Source: Methanobrevibacter sp. (lineage in GTDB: Archaea > Methanobacteriota > Methanobacteria > Methanobacteriales > Methanobacteriaceae). Taken from it: a DNA stretch of 64,000 bases. Positions 1-9,939 of this stretch are shown one piece after another. The notes under the pieces were generated by a model. The model was not told the DNA's origin. It worked only from the letters and a program-made list of their open reading frames with translations, and searched no databases. The stretch spans positions 21,194-85,193 of the forward strand of contig JAILDN010000033.1 of NCBI GenBank assembly GCA_024689425.1. Reading direction: 5' to 3'. The stretch's first letter is position 1, and each line of letters starts with the position of its first letter. Position numbers and translations under genes: made by a program.

Positions 1-548
1 TTTGGTTCATAGCCTTTAGGGCATGCAACAGACATATCCATGCCTAAAAGAGGAGCAATTAAAAGAAGGGAATTACATACATTGTTTCCATCGCCTACGA
101 AACATATTTTTTTATCATCAAAAGATCCGAAATGCTCTTTAATTGTTAACACGTCAGCCAGCGCCTGACAAGGGTGTTCCAAATTAGTTAATCCGCTGAT
201 GACAGGGACATCTGAATATTTGGCTAATTCTATTACGTCATCATGTTCAATAGCCCTGATCATTATTCCGTCAACAAAACGGCTCAATACCTTAGCTGTA
301 TCAGAGATAGGCTCTCCTCTGCCCATCTGTAAGTCATTGGATGACAAAAATATTGCTCTTCCGCCTAACTGATACATTCCAACATCGAAAGAGACTCTTG
401 TTCTAGTTGATGATTTTTGAAAAATCATTGCTAAAGTCTTACCTTCTAGCGGTTTTTCTTCCTTTTTGCCTGCTTTGATTTCACTAGCCAAATCAATTAT
501 GTATGATATGTCCTCTTTAATATCACAAATAGATAATAAACTATCCAT
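1..548 (-). CDS. argF: Ornithine carbamoyltransferase (partial, C-terminus outside window)
   Basis: Transfers the carbamoyl group of carbamoyl phosphate to ornithine, giving citrulline in arginine synthesis. I read this from the minus strand; it is not in the ORF track because the gene runs off the window. The start ATG at 548 gives [21 protein letters not shown]. The carbamoyl-phosphate motif SSTRTR and the HPCQ motif are both present, followed by [13 protein letters not shown], which is typical of OTCases rather than aspartate carbamoyltransferases. About 182 codons are visible of a usual ~300. It is divergent from ilvD. The identification is firm; only the C-terminal half is unseen. Confidence 0.95.
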   Translation of the reverse strand, partial: MDSLLSICDIKEDISYIIDLASEIKAGKKEEKPLEGKTLAMIFQKSSTRTRVSFDVGMYQLGGRAIFLSSNDLQMGRGEPISDTAKVLSRFVDGIMIRAIEHDDVIELAKYSDVPVISGLTNLEHPCQALADVLTIKEHFGSFDDKKICFVGDGNNVCNSLLLIAPLLGMDMSVACPKGYEP

Positions 549-897
549 TAAAATCCCCTCTAAGAAAATAAGATATTTATTAATTATATATATTAAATGT
601 TATGTTTTCATTTTAAATCTTATTATCACGAATTGTAGAAATTATAGGCACCAAAAAGAACAGATAAATGAAATTACTTGAAAAATTGAAATCAAAAAGA
701 TTTACAATAACTGGGAATGCCATTAGCATATGGAATGTATGGAAGATATATTTTTTCTCATCATTTGAAAGTTTTCTTTAAAGAAACTCTCTCTTGTCAG
801 ATAGCAAATTAATACTCTAAAATAATTTTAATTTTTTAAGTGAATATATACATTTAAAACTATTAAAAAATATAATTATAAACTAGTAGGCGATTAA
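549..897. other. Divergent intergenic region argF/ilvD
   Basis: 349 bases between two divergent biosynthetic genes. It is very AT-rich and must hold both promoters. For ilvD, a TATA-like stretch (tttaaaacta ... tataatt) lies 20-45 bases before the start, and GGCGAT just before the ATG is a variant of the genus GGTGAT ribosome site. An imperfect inverted repeat AGTTTTCTTTAAAGAAACT lies near 769-787. No convincing gene; the track ORF at 466-681 is a shadow overlapping argF. Confidence 0.5.
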
Positions 898-2547
898 ATG
901 AAAAGTGATAATATTAAAAAAGGAATTCAACGAGCTCCCCACAGGTCTTTATTGAGAGCTTGCGGATTAGGTGACGATGATTTTGAAAAGCCGTTCATCG
1001 GAATAGCAAACAGTTTTACTGATATTGTTCCCGGCCACATCCACCTCAGAGATCTTGTTGAATTTGTAAAAGAAGGTATCATAGCTGCCGGAGGTGTCCC
1101 TTTCGAATTTGACACAATGGCAATCTGTGATGGAATCAGTATGAATCACGAAGGAATGAAATATTCACTCCCTTCAAGAGAAATAATAGCTGCAACGGTT
1201 GAAAGCATGACAAAAGGACATGCTTTTGACGGGTTGGTATTAATTCCTAGCTGTGATAAAGTCGTTCCGGGTATGATTATGGGTGCTTGCCGCGTAAATA
1301 TCCCAAGTATTGTTGTTACTGGCGGACCAATGGCAGCGGGAAATTACAAAGGAAAAAATGCTGATTTAATTACTGTCTTTGAAGCCGTTGGAGAATACTC
1401 CGCCGGAAAAATTCCAGAAGAGGAAGTTTATGAAATGGAGAAATGTGCTTGTCCGGGTCCTGGAAGCTGCTCCGGATTATTTACGGCAAACACAATGGCC
1501 TGTATTTCTGAAACATTAGGTTTATCTCTTCCATTATGCGCAACAACCCATGCCAATACCGAAGAAAACAATAAAATGGCTTATGAAAGTGGAAAACAAA
1601 TTATCGAATTAGTTAAAAACGATATAAAACCATCTGATATTTTAACACAGAACTCATTCAATAACGCTATTGCAATAGACATGGCCTTAGGTGGTTCATC
1701 AAACACTGCACTTCACATTCCTGCAATCGCAAGTGAAGTAGAAGGCATCTCTGTTGATTTAGAATTATTTGACAAAATCAGCCGTGAAATTCCACATATT
1801 ACATTAATTTCACCTGCAGGTGAAGATACGATGATGGACTTGCACTTGGCTGGAGGAATTCCTGCAGTTTTAAAAACATTGGAAAATAAAATTGACACTA
1901 CTCCACTTACAGTAACGGGCAAAACAATCGAAGAAAACCTTAAAGATGTTGAAAATAAAAATACTGACGTTATTCACACATTGGATAATCCATATCATGA
2001 AGATGGTGGAATAGCTATTTTAAAAGGTAATATTGCTCCAAACGGCAGTGTAGTTAAAAAAGGTGCAGTTGCAGAGGAACTAATGCATCTTAAAGGACCT
2101 GCCAAGGTATATCATTCCGAAGAAGAAGTGACAAAAGCTATATTCAATCATGAAATTGAAGAAAGGGATATTGTCGTGATTATCTATGAAGGTCCAAAAG
2201 GCGGTCCTGGAATGAGAGAAATGTTAAATGCCACTTCAGCATTAGCAGGAATGGGAATTAAAGATGTCGGCCTTATAACTGACGGAAGATTCTCCGGAGG
2301 AACTCGTGGCCCATGTATAGGACATGTTTCACCTGAAGCAATGGCATCCGGACCAATTGTGGCCGTTAAAAATGGAGACATTATTGAAATTGACATTAAA
2401 AACAGATCCATTAATGTGGAACTGACCGATGAAGAAATAGCTGAAAGATTAAAATCTGTAAAACATCCGAAAAGTGATGTTGATGGTTGGTTAAGCATTT
2501 ATCAAAAATTAGTTCAGTCTGCAGACAGTGGAGCTATTTTAAGGTAG
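898..2547 (+). CDS. ilvD: Dihydroxy-acid dehydratase
   Basis: Dehydrates 2,3-dihydroxy-isovalerate and 2,3-dihydroxy-3-methylvalerate in valine, leucine and isoleucine synthesis; an Fe-S enzyme of the IlvD/Edd family. 549 aa, the usual length for short archaeal IlvD. Cluster-ligand regions are visible as CDKVVPGM and the [15 protein letters not shown] block, with the conserved C-terminal [24 protein letters not shown]. The ATG at 898 follows GGCGAT. hisD begins eight bases after the stop, so the two are probably cotranscribed, joining branched-chain and histidine synthesis in one unit. Confidence 0.97.
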   Translation: MKSDNIKKGIQRAPHRSLLRACGLGDDDFEKPFIGIANSFTDIVPGHIHLRDLVEFVKEGIIAAGGVPFEFDTMAICDGISMNHEGMKYSLPSREIIAATVESMTKGHAFDGLVLIPSCDKVVPGMIMGACRVNIPSIVVTGGPMAAGNYKGKNADLITVFEAVGEYSAGKIPEEEVYEMEKCACPGPGSCSGLFTANTMACISETLGLSLPLCATTHANTEENNKMAYESGKQIIELVKNDIKPSDILTQNSFNNAIAIDMALGGSSNTALHIPAIASEVEGISVDLELFDKISREIPHITLISPAGEDTMMDLHLAGGIPAVLKTLENKIDTTPLTVTGKTIEENLKDVENKNTDVIHTLDNPYHEDGGIAILKGNIAPNGSVVKKGAVAEELMHLKGPAKVYHSEEEVTKAIFNHEIEERDIVVIIYEGPKGGPGMREMLNATSALAGMGIKDVGLITDGRFSGGTRGPCIGHVSPEAMASGPIVAVKNGDIIEIDIKNRSINVELTDEEIAERLKSVKHPKSDVDGWLSIYQKLVQSADSGAILR

Positions 2548-2554
2548 TGTTATA

Positions 2555-3829
2555 ATGGAAATATTAAAATACTCCGAAATTGATTTAGCAGAAACAATAA
2601 AAAGATCAGAACAGGATGTAAACAATGTTTTAGATACTGTTTCTGAAATTTTAAACAATGTTCGTGAAAATGGTGATGAAGCTTTAAAATCATATACTGA
2701 AAAATTTGACGGAGTTTTAGTTGAAGATTTAAAAGTATCTAAAGAGGAAATTAAGGAAGCCTACGATACCTTAGACGATTCATTATTAGATGCTTTAAAA
2801 CGGGCTGCATCCAATATTGAAAAATTCCACAAAAAACAAATCCCTGAAGAATGGGAAATCGAAGTAAACCCTGGAATTACTGCTGGCCAGATTGTTAGAG
2901 CCATAAACTCAGCAGGCTGTTATATCCCTGGAGGAAGAGCAGCTTATCCTTCTTCAATATTAATGACCGTTATCCCTGCTAAAATTGCAGGCGTAGAGAA
3001 AGTAGTCTGCGTTACACCGCCTCAAAAAGACGGGAAAATCCTGGATGCAATTCTTGTTGCAGCAGACATTGCAGGTGCAGATGAAATCTATAAAGTGGGC
3101 GGCGCTCAGGCAATTGGTGCATTGGCATATGGAACTGAGTCTGTGCCAAGGGTTGAAAAGATTGTTGGACCTGGAAATATTTTCGTGACTGCCGCCAAAA
3201 AATTAGTCTACGGCCAAGTGGATATTGAGTTTCCGGCAGGCCCGTCTGAAGTATTGATTTTAGCCGATGAAACTGCAAACGCCGAATTTTTAGCAACAGA
3301 CATTTTAGCTCAAGCAGAGCATGACCCTAATGCATCCTGCTTTTTGGTGACTGACAGTGAAGAATTGGCTTTAAAAACTGATGAATTTGTTAAAAAATTA
3401 ACTGAAACTGCCCCTAGACGTGAAATAATAGAAGAGTCATTGTCAAAAAGTGGAAAAATTATTATCACTACTACATTCGATGAAGCAATTCATGTCACAA
3501 ATGAATATGCTCCTGAACATTTAATCATATCCACAAAAGAGGATGATGAAACATTATCACAAATCAAAAATGCGGGTTCCATATTTTTAGGAGCTTACTC
3601 TCCGGTAGCAGCAGGAGACTACGGATCCGGAACAAATCACGTATTGCCTACAGGCGGCGGAGCAAAAATGTATTCAGGCCTTTCAACTGAAGCATTTATT
3701 AAAAAACCTACTGTACAAAGAATTACAAAAGAAGGTTTGGAGGAATTATCCAAAACATCAGTTCCAATAGCTGAATATGAAGGATTCTTTGCTCACGCAA
3801 ATTCATTTAAAACAAGATTAAAAAAGTGA
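2555..3829 (+). CDS. hisD: Histidinol dehydrogenase
   Basis: Catalyses the last two oxidations of histidine synthesis, histidinol to histidine, with NAD and a zinc ion. 424 aa, full length. Family blocks are clear: [73 protein letters not shown] (catalytic/zinc Gln-His), EYAPEHLII and [14 protein letters not shown]. It follows ilvD after 7 bases and ends on a hairpin shared with the convergent gene downstream. hisG is also in the window but far away, so histidine genes are scattered here. Confidence 0.97.
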   Translation: MEILKYSEIDLAETIKRSEQDVNNVLDTVSEILNNVRENGDEALKSYTEKFDGVLVEDLKVSKEEIKEAYDTLDDSLLDALKRAASNIEKFHKKQIPEEWEIEVNPGITAGQIVRAINSAGCYIPGGRAAYPSSILMTVIPAKIAGVEKVVCVTPPQKDGKILDAILVAADIAGADEIYKVGGAQAIGALAYGTESVPRVEKIVGPGNIFVTAAKKLVYGQVDIEFPAGPSEVLILADETANAEFLATDILAQAEHDPNASCFLVTDSEELALKTDEFVKKLTETAPRREIIEESLSKSGKIIITTTFDEAIHVTNEYAPEHLIISTKEDDETLSQIKNAGSIFLGAYSPVAAGDYGSGTNHVLPTGGGAKMYSGLSTEAFIKKPTVQRITKEGLEELSKTSVPIAEYEGFFAHANSFKTRLKK

Positions 3830-3842
3830 TTAAAAATCACTT
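3824..3842. terminator. Bidirectional hairpin between hisD and zinc-ribbon gene
   Basis: Perfect inverted repeat AAGTGATT-aaa-AATCACTT. The stem covers the stop codon of hisD and touches the stop codon of the convergent gene on the other strand, so one short palindrome can end both transcripts. Confidence 0.6.
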
Positions 3843-4569
3843 AAACATTAATTGATGGCGGTAAGCTCTTGCTATTACCATAATCAATTAATATATCAAT
3901 ACAAATTTCTAACAGCGTTGATGGGGATATGTCGGCAACACCTGATTGATAAACACCAACGTAGTTTGGAATAGCCCCATTACCTTCTATCCATGTTGAA
4001 AATCTTTTACACATGTCCACATAATTCACCTGCAAAATATTTTGTGGAGAATCACGGCCGGTAGGGTGCGAAGCGTAAGAAGGATCTCCAACGGATATTA
4101 CTGCATTCGGATTACCATTTCCAATCAAATATATGGATTTGGTTAAAATATAGAGACATTGTGATTTGGATAGGGAAAGTGATTTGAACTGTACCGGGAA
4201 ATTGCCTCCGGAACTTCTTATAGCACTAGCTAACGCCGGAGCTTCGCTTACAGGAAAACTGCTTAGTGAAACAGGGTTTGAAGATGAGCTGACAGATGAA
4301 TATTGCTGTGAACTGCCACCACTGCTGGCGGAATGTCCGTTATTAAACAAACCAGTTCCAAAAGCAACAAATACAATAGCTAGAATGGCAATTGCAGCGA
4401 TTAAAACACCGATAAGTATTTTTTGATTCCTATCTTCACTATCAGCCGAATCATTCTTGCTAACGTTGGAAATATTGCTTTGATTGTTGCGGGATTTTAT
4501 TTTACAGCCGCAATACTTGCAAAACTTTGAATCATCTTTTAATTCTTTCCCACAACTAGGACAAAACAT
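3841..4569 (-). CDS. Zinc-ribbon membrane protein with pseudomurein-binding-like C-terminus
   Basis: 242 aa. Residues 1-22 form a zinc ribbon (CPSCGKEL...FCKYCGC), residues ~50-72 a single membrane helix, then a Ser-rich linker (~78-110) and a C-terminal domain. The C-terminal segment YVDMCKRFSTWIEGNGAIPNYVGV closely matches the pattern of pseudomurein-binding repeats in Methanobacteriales cell-wall proteins. The architecture implies an anchored protein with a cytoplasmic zinc ribbon and an outer part that touches the wall. Function is unknown; a wall-sensing or tethering role is inference. Convergent with hisD. Confidence 0.7.
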   Translation of the reverse strand: MFCPSCGKELKDDSKFCKYCGCKIKSRNNQSNISNVSKNDSADSEDRNQKILIGVLIAAIAILAIVFVAFGTGLFNNGHSASSGGSSQQYSSVSSSSNPVSLSSFPVSEAPALASAIRSSGGNFPVQFKSLSLSKSQCLYILTKSIYLIGNGNPNAVISVGDPSYASHPTGRDSPQNILQVNYVDMCKRFSTWIEGNGAIPNYVGVYQSGVADISPSTLLEICIDILIDYGNSKSLPPSINV

Positions 4570-4782
4570 AAAACTACCTCTTTTCGAATTAATTAATTCA
4601 CTTTTATTACTACTTATAACTTTATTTTTTTTTAATAAAAAAATTTTCTCTTAAGGATTATTTTTTTTAATTTAGAAAAATCCGAAACAAAATAATTCAA
4701 TTTTTACATACTTTTATTAAAGATTAAATCAAAATTTAAATACATAATGAAAATTTAATTTTTACAGCCTGAGGTGAATTAA

Positions 4783-6102
4783 TTGCAAGGTTTATTAAAT
4801 GATTGGAGAAGAACTAATTACGCTAAAGATACTACTCCAGAGTTATCTGGAGAGGATGTTACTATCATGGGTTGGGTTCATGAAATCCGTGATTTAGGCG
4901 GAATTATATTCGTTATTATCCGTGATGTGACTGGTAGAATACAAATTACAGCACCTTCTAAAAAAGTAGATGCTGAAATATTAGAAGAATTAAGAGCTTT
5001 TAGAAAAGAATCCGTTGTAGCCATTAAAGGTACTGTTCAGGATGCAGGAAAAGCACCAAACGGTGTTGAAATCATTCCAAAAGAAATTAAAATATTGAAC
5101 TTAGCTAATCAACCTTTACCAATGGATCCAACAGAAAAAGTAAGAGCTGAAATTGATACAAGACTTGATTCAAGATTCTTGGACTTAAGAAAAGAAAACG
5201 TGTCCGCAATCTTTAAAATCAAAGGACAAATGTTCCATACCATTAGAGATTTCTTTTATGAAAATGGATTTTATGAAATTAATACTCCTAAACTCGTAGC
5301 TTCAGCTACTGAAGGTGGAACAGAACTATTCCCGATTACTTACTTTGAAAAAGAAGCATTCCTCGGTCAATCCCCACAGTTATACAAACAAATGATGATG
5401 GGTAGTGGAATGGATAAAGTATTTGAAATAGGTCAGATTTTCAGAGCAGAAGAGCATGATACCTTAAGACACTTGAACGAAGCTATTTCCATAGATGCGG
5501 AAGCTTCCTTTATGGATGACGAAGACGTAATGAAAATCTTAAACGACATGATTGTTAATGTTGTTAATGACGTTAGAGAAAACTGTTCTAACGAATTGGA
5601 AATTTTAGGCCACGAATTGCCTGAAGTTGATGAAGCATTCCCACACGTTACCTATGATGAAGCAGTAGACATCGTCAACTCAAAAGACATTGAAATGGAA
5701 TGGGGAGAAGATTTATCCCGTGCTGCTGAAAAGGCATTAGGCGACACCATGGGAGGATTCTACTTCCTAACCAAATGGCCTTCAGCAATCAAACCGTTCT
5801 ATGTAATGCCATTTGAAGATGATGGAAAATATGCACATGCATTCGACTTAATGTATAACAACTTGGAATTGTCTTCCGGAGCTACTCGTGTCCACCAATA
5901 CGATTTACTTGTAAAACAAATTGAAGAAAGAGATTTGAACCCTGACGGATTTGGAAGCTACTTAAAAGCATTCGAATACGGTATGCCTCCACATGCAGGA
6001 TGGGGTGTAGGTGCCGACAGATTAACTATGGTGCTTACCGGATCTGAAAACATTCGTGAATGTGTACTCTTCCCAAGAGACAGACACAGATTAACTCCAT
6101 AG
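4783..6102 (+). CDS. aspS: Aspartyl-tRNA synthetase, archaeal type (probably non-discriminating)
   Basis: Charges tRNA-Asp with aspartate. 439 aa, the short archaeal/eukaryal class IIb type. An N-terminal OB fold (residues ~18-105) precedes the class II core: motif 2 [15 protein letters not shown] and motif 3 [15 protein letters not shown]. The start is TTG at 4783, chosen because GAGGTGAA sits just upstream. A TATA-like TTTAAATA lies about 45 bases before it. Organisms of this group lack AsnRS, so this enzyme probably also mischarges tRNA-Asn for later amidation; gatA at 27.2 kb fits that. Specificity is inference. Confidence 0.95.
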   Translation: MQGLLNDWRRTNYAKDTTPELSGEDVTIMGWVHEIRDLGGIIFVIIRDVTGRIQITAPSKKVDAEILEELRAFRKESVVAIKGTVQDAGKAPNGVEIIPKEIKILNLANQPLPMDPTEKVRAEIDTRLDSRFLDLRKENVSAIFKIKGQMFHTIRDFFYENGFYEINTPKLVASATEGGTELFPITYFEKEAFLGQSPQLYKQMMMGSGMDKVFEIGQIFRAEEHDTLRHLNEAISIDAEASFMDDEDVMKILNDMIVNVVNDVRENCSNELEILGHELPEVDEAFPHVTYDEAVDIVNSKDIEMEWGEDLSRAAEKALGDTMGGFYFLTKWPSAIKPFYVMPFEDDGKYAHAFDLMYNNLELSSGATRVHQYDLLVKQIEERDLNPDGFGSYLKAFEYGMPPHAGWGVGADRLTMVLTGSENIRECVLFPRDRHRLTP

Positions 6103-6107
6103 ATAAA

Positions 6108-7295
6108 ATGGATTATGATATAGCTATTATAGGTGGTGGTCCGGCTGGAATAGCTTCTGCTATTGCATGCCCCAGGGACTTGAATGTAGTATTGCTTGAA
6201 AAGAATTCCTCATTGGGTAAAAAACTGCTTTTAACCGGTGGGGGAAGATGCAATATTACAAACAACAAACCACTTAAAAAGCTATTGAACTCCTATGATG
6301 CCAAAAACTTTTTAAAACACTCATTTTATACCTTCACCAACGAAGATTTATACTCACTTTTTGATTTTGATTTTATACAAGAAGATGACAACAGAATTTT
6401 TCCGGAAAGTGAAAGATCAGTCGACGTTTTGAATGGCTTGATTGAACACCTCGATAATGTTGAAATCAAGTATAATTATGAAGTAACTAAAATCGATGCC
6501 GGCTTTATTATAAACGATGAGATAAAAGCTCAAAAAATTATAATAGCCACCGGAGGAGCCACATACCCTCAAACCGGATGCAGCATTGAAAACTATTCTT
6601 TGATTAATGAGCCAAAAACCAAAATAAAATATGGCTTAGCTCCATTAATAACTAAAGAAGATTTAAGCAAAATAGCTGGAATAACGCTGAAAAATGTTGA
6701 ATGCATTTATAAAAAGACTAAAATTAAGGGTGATGTCTTGATAAGCCATGTGGGGCTGACCGGTCCGGGCATAATTAATTTAAGCAATGAAATATCAAAG
6801 GATATGGACTATGATATACTGGATAGTGAAAGTGACATTACTTGCGAAATAGCTATTGATTTGGTTCCTAATTTTTCTCGTGAAGAGCTAAAAAATAAAT
6901 TCAATAAGGATTTCCAGAAAAAGGGAAAAACATTTATTAAAAATTACTTAAAACAGTTTTTAACCAATAATTTCATAGAATTCTTCTTAAAGAGAATCGA
7001 TATCTCTGCGGACACCCAGTTAAGTAGAATAGATAAAAAAAGTAAAAATCGCCTGATTGAAACATTGAAAAGATTGAACTTTGATATTGCTGATTTTAAT
7101 CGTCAATTAGCTAAAATAACAATTGGTGGAGTTGATTTGAATAATATTAATCCAAAAACCATGGAATCAAAAATAACTCCAAACCTGTATTTTGCAGGAG
7201 AGATTTTAGATTTGGATGGTCCAACAGGAGGATATAATCTAAAAATAGCTTTTTCAACCGGTTTTTTAGCTGGGAAATCTGCGAGTGAACATTAA
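6108..7295 (+). CDS. HI0933/YhiN-family FAD-dependent oxidoreductase
   Basis: 395 aa flavoprotein. The FAD dinucleotide motif DYDIAIIGGGPAGIASAIA is at the N-terminus, LTGGGRCNITN is the family signature, IIATGGATYPQTGC lies mid-protein, and LYFAGEILDLDGPTGGYNLKIAFSTGFLAG is at the C-terminus. The ORF track starts at 6060 inside aspS; I use the ATG at 6108, which places the Rossmann fold directly at the N-terminus and starts six bases after aspS. Physiological substrate of this widespread family is not settled. A stem-loop follows the gene. Confidence 0.85.
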   Translation: MDYDIAIIGGGPAGIASAIACPRDLNVVLLEKNSSLGKKLLLTGGGRCNITNNKPLKKLLNSYDAKNFLKHSFYTFTNEDLYSLFDFDFIQEDDNRIFPESERSVDVLNGLIEHLDNVEIKYNYEVTKIDAGFIINDEIKAQKIIIATGGATYPQTGCSIENYSLINEPKTKIKYGLAPLITKEDLSKIAGITLKNVECIYKKTKIKGDVLISHVGLTGPGIINLSNEISKDMDYDILDSESDITCEIAIDLVPNFSREELKNKFNKDFQKKGKTFIKNYLKQFLTNNFIEFFLKRIDISADTQLSRIDKKSKNRLIETLKRLNFDIADFNRQLAKITIGGVDLNNINPKTMESKITPNLYFAGEILDLDGPTGGYNLKIAFSTGFLAGKSASEH

Positions 7296-7322
7296 TAATC
7301 TCTTAAAAAATTAGATTATTAA
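7292..7322 (+). terminator. Stem-loop after flavoprotein gene
   Basis: Perfect 10-bp inverted repeat TTAATAATCT / AGATTATTAA with an 11-base loop, beginning inside the stop region of the flavoprotein gene. Likely terminator or 3'-end stabiliser; nothing else is seen in the remaining ~250 bases before cbiC apart from AT-rich promoter-like sequence. Confidence 0.5.
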
Positions 7323-7575
7323 TAATTCAAATCTATGAGAGTTAAGTCTTCTAAATTAAGAGTAATTCCAATTTTATGAATCTTCAATATTTTTGTTTAA
7401 TTTCTATCATAACATTTATTTTTATTAAAAAACTATATAAATTAGTTAGTTTCAAATAAAAACAATTCTATTTCCTTAAATCAATATTTTAAACATTTTA
7501 ATATTTTTTCGGATATATATAAAAATTACTCAAATACTAAAATATTTTAACTGTTTTTTTACATATAGTTATATT

Positions 7576-8205
7576 ATGACAGACCAAATGTTTATGGGTG
7601 CATCAACTAAACAAGGCCTTGATATTGCTACTAAAAGTAGAGAAATTATACGTGGCCTTATTGGTGATGAGATTAAAGACTTAAAACCTGCTGAAAAGGA
7701 CATTGTCGAGCGTATTGTTCACTCAACAGCAGACCCAGAATATGCTAAACTCGTTTGCATCAGTGATGATTTCGTTGATGCTGCAATGAAATCTTTAAGG
7801 AATAACGAAACAATTCTAACCGACATTAATATGGTCAAATATGGAATTACCCGTTATGAAGGTGAGGTTGAGTGCTATATTAAAAACGAGGAAGTTAAAA
7901 AAATAGCTAAAGAGCATCAAATTACAAGGGCTGCTGCAGCTATCAGATATGCCAGTGAAAACGATTTTGAAGGAATCGTTGTTTCCGGAAATGCGCCAAC
8001 GGCTGTTTTTGAAGCTATGGATTTATATCAAAAAGGCGAAATGAATCTTAAGGCTATTGTTGGAGTTCCTGTTGGTTTTGTTGGAGCTGCTGATTCAAAG
8101 GAAGCTTTAAGAAATTCCAATATTCCTAATATCATCACAGAAGGTCCTAAAGGCGGAACACCTATAGCAGTTGCCTGCGTAAACTCATTAATCCAACATT
8201 TATAG
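7576..8205 (+). CDS. cbiC: Cobalt-precorrin-8 methylmutase
   Basis: Moves the C-11 methyl group to C-12 to give cobyrinate in anaerobic B12 synthesis. 209 aa, normal family length. The catalytic-His block is seen as [15 protein letters not shown], followed by [24 protein letters not shown] and [15 protein letters not shown], all standard in CbiC/CobH. First gene of a same-strand run with hemL, signal peptidase and argS; hemL starts eight bases after its stop. The link to hemL makes a small tetrapyrrole unit. Confidence 0.93.
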   Translation: MTDQMFMGASTKQGLDIATKSREIIRGLIGDEIKDLKPAEKDIVERIVHSTADPEYAKLVCISDDFVDAAMKSLRNNETILTDINMVKYGITRYEGEVECYIKNEEVKKIAKEHQITRAAAAIRYASENDFEGIVVSGNAPTAVFEAMDLYQKGEMNLKAIVGVPVGFVGAADSKEALRNSNIPNIITEGPKGGTPIAVACVNSLIQHL

Positions 8206-8212
8206 TGATAAA

Positions 8213-9487
8213 ATGACTGAAGAATTATTTAATGAATCAAAAAAATACTTCCCTGGCGGAGTCAATTCCCCAGTGCGCGCATTTAAACCTTATCCGTTCT
8301 TTGTTGAAAGTGCTGAAGGATGTAAAATAACAGATAGTGAAGGAAATACTTATATTGATCACTGTCTTGCTTATGGTCCATTAATACTTGGACATGCCAA
8401 CCCTAAAGTCGTGCGTGAAGTTTCAAATCAGCTAACTATCGGTACAGCTTATGGTGCACCGACTGAAAATGAAATTAGACTTGCGCGTGAAGTTGTTGAT
8501 AGGATTCCGTCTGCTGAGATGGTCAGATTTTGTAATAGTGGAACTGAAGCTACAATGAGTGCCATCAGACTGGCAAGAGGTTTCACCGGTCGCGATAAAA
8601 TCATTAAATTTGAAGGAGCCTATCATGGAGCTCATGATTATGTTTTAGTTAAAGGCGGTTCAGGTGCTGCATGCCTGCCGGATTCTGCAGGAATACCAAC
8701 CGATACCACTAAAAATACATTGTCCGTTCCATTTAATGATGAAGAAGCTTTAACTGATTTGATTGAAAAAGAAGGAGAAAATATCGCTTGTCTGATAATG
8801 GAAATTGTAATGGGAAATGTTGGATGTATTGAACCGAAACCTGGATTTTTGGAGTTTGTACGTAAGATAACTGAAGAAAATAATATAGTGTTAATATTTG
8901 ATGAAGTAATTACTGGTTTTAGAGCTTCAAAAGGCGGTGCTCAAGAATATTACGGAGTCACTCCTGATTTGACAACATTAGGTAAGATTGTTGGTGGAGG
9001 ACTTCCTATGGGTGCTTTCTGTGGTAAAAGAGAAATCATGGAACTGATAGCTCCTCAAGGACCAGTCTATCAGGCAGGAACATTTAGTGGTAACCCAATT
9101 TCTGTCCAAGCAGGATTATCTACATTGTCCCAGTTAGATGATAAGTTTTATAAAGACCTAGAAAGAAAAGGTAATTTCTTGAGAGGAAACATTGAATCAA
9201 TCATAGATGATGAACAGTACAATATTCAATGCGTAGGTCTTGCATCAATGTTTCAGATTTATATGAATCCTGCTGAAGTATATAATTACGCTGATGCTAA
9301 AAAATCAGATGCAGATAGATTCTTAAGATACTTTAGAGCCCTTTTAAAAGAGGGCGTGTTCATTCCACCAAGCCAATTTGAGTGCAATTTCATATCAAGT
9401 GCACACGGCATGGATGATTTACAGAATACGGCTGAAGCGATTGAAGTTGCTTTAGCTATAGCTTTTAAAAAGAAAAATAAATTTTAG
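8213..9487 (+). CDS. hemL: Glutamate-1-semialdehyde 2,1-aminomutase
   Basis: PLP enzyme that makes 5-aminolevulinate from glutamate-1-semialdehyde, feeding heme-like, F430 and cobamide synthesis. 424 aa, full length. The N-terminal [15 protein letters not shown], the [17 protein letters not shown] block, [11 protein letters not shown] and the PLP-lysine region [16 protein letters not shown] are diagnostic. It lies between cbiC and a signal peptidase with gaps below ten bases, so it is in the same transcript. Confidence 0.97.
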   Translation: MTEELFNESKKYFPGGVNSPVRAFKPYPFFVESAEGCKITDSEGNTYIDHCLAYGPLILGHANPKVVREVSNQLTIGTAYGAPTENEIRLAREVVDRIPSAEMVRFCNSGTEATMSAIRLARGFTGRDKIIKFEGAYHGAHDYVLVKGGSGAACLPDSAGIPTDTTKNTLSVPFNDEEALTDLIEKEGENIACLIMEIVMGNVGCIEPKPGFLEFVRKITEENNIVLIFDEVITGFRASKGGAQEYYGVTPDLTTLGKIVGGGLPMGAFCGKREIMELIAPQGPVYQAGTFSGNPISVQAGLSTLSQLDDKFYKDLERKGNFLRGNIESIIDDEQYNIQCVGLASMFQIYMNPAEVYNYADAKKSDADRFLRYFRALLKEGVFIPPSQFECNFISSAHGMDDLQNTAEAIEVALAIAFKKKNKF

Positions 9488-9495
9488 GTGTTAAA

Positions 9496-9921
9496 ATGGA
9501 AATCGATTACAAAGAAATATTAACATACGTAATTATTCTTGTAATTGTTTTAATTGTTGCTCAACATTTAAATGTTGTTGTTTCAGGAAGTATGGAGCCA
9601 GTATTCTATAGAGGAGATATTGTAGCTGTTGAAAAAGCTAATTTATTTGGAATACAGGAGTTTAATCCTGATGATGTGAAAGTCGGTGATATTGTTGTAT
9701 ATAATGCGAAATGGTTCAACCAACCGGTCATTCACAGAATCGTAGGTATTTCTAAAATAAATGGAACGACAATGTACATTATAAAAGGGGATAATAACAA
9801 TCGAAGTGATCCATATTATGTAAGTAGTGACCAGATAACGGCAAGGGTAGTGAATGTCGGAGATAAACCGCTTGTCATACCGTATATCGGTCATATTTCC
9901 TTATGGTTAAGAGGATTATAA
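9496..9921 (+). CDS. Signal peptidase I, archaeal/ER type
   Basis: Membrane protease that removes Sec signal peptides. 141 aa. One N-terminal membrane helix (residues ~8-24) is followed by the catalytic serine in [14 protein letters not shown], then HRIVGI, where the archaeal/Sec11 type uses His in place of the bacterial Lys, and [12 protein letters not shown]. Short family member. It probably processes the secreted proteins in this window. Same operon as hemL and argS. Confidence 0.9.
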   Translation: MEIDYKEILTYVIILVIVLIVAQHLNVVVSGSMEPVFYRGDIVAVEKANLFGIQEFNPDDVKVGDIVVYNAKWFNQPVIHRIVGISKINGTTMYIIKGDNNNRSDPYYVSSDQITARVVNVGDKPLVIPYIGHISLWLRGL

Positions 9922-9939
9922 TTATTATTAGGTGAGTAA

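Noticed and set aside
466-681. Track ORF of 71 aa on the plus strand
   Set aside because: It overlaps the antisense of the argF N-terminus; the minus-strand OTCase is unmistakable.
668-781. 37-aa plus-strand ORF MKLLEKLKSKRFTITGNAISIWNVWKIYFF between argF and ilvD
   Set aside because: No ribosome site and no recognisable family; it sits in a divergent promoter region and could be chance.
3012-3296. 94-aa minus-strand ORF inside hisD
   Set aside because: Shadow of hisD with low-complexity composition.
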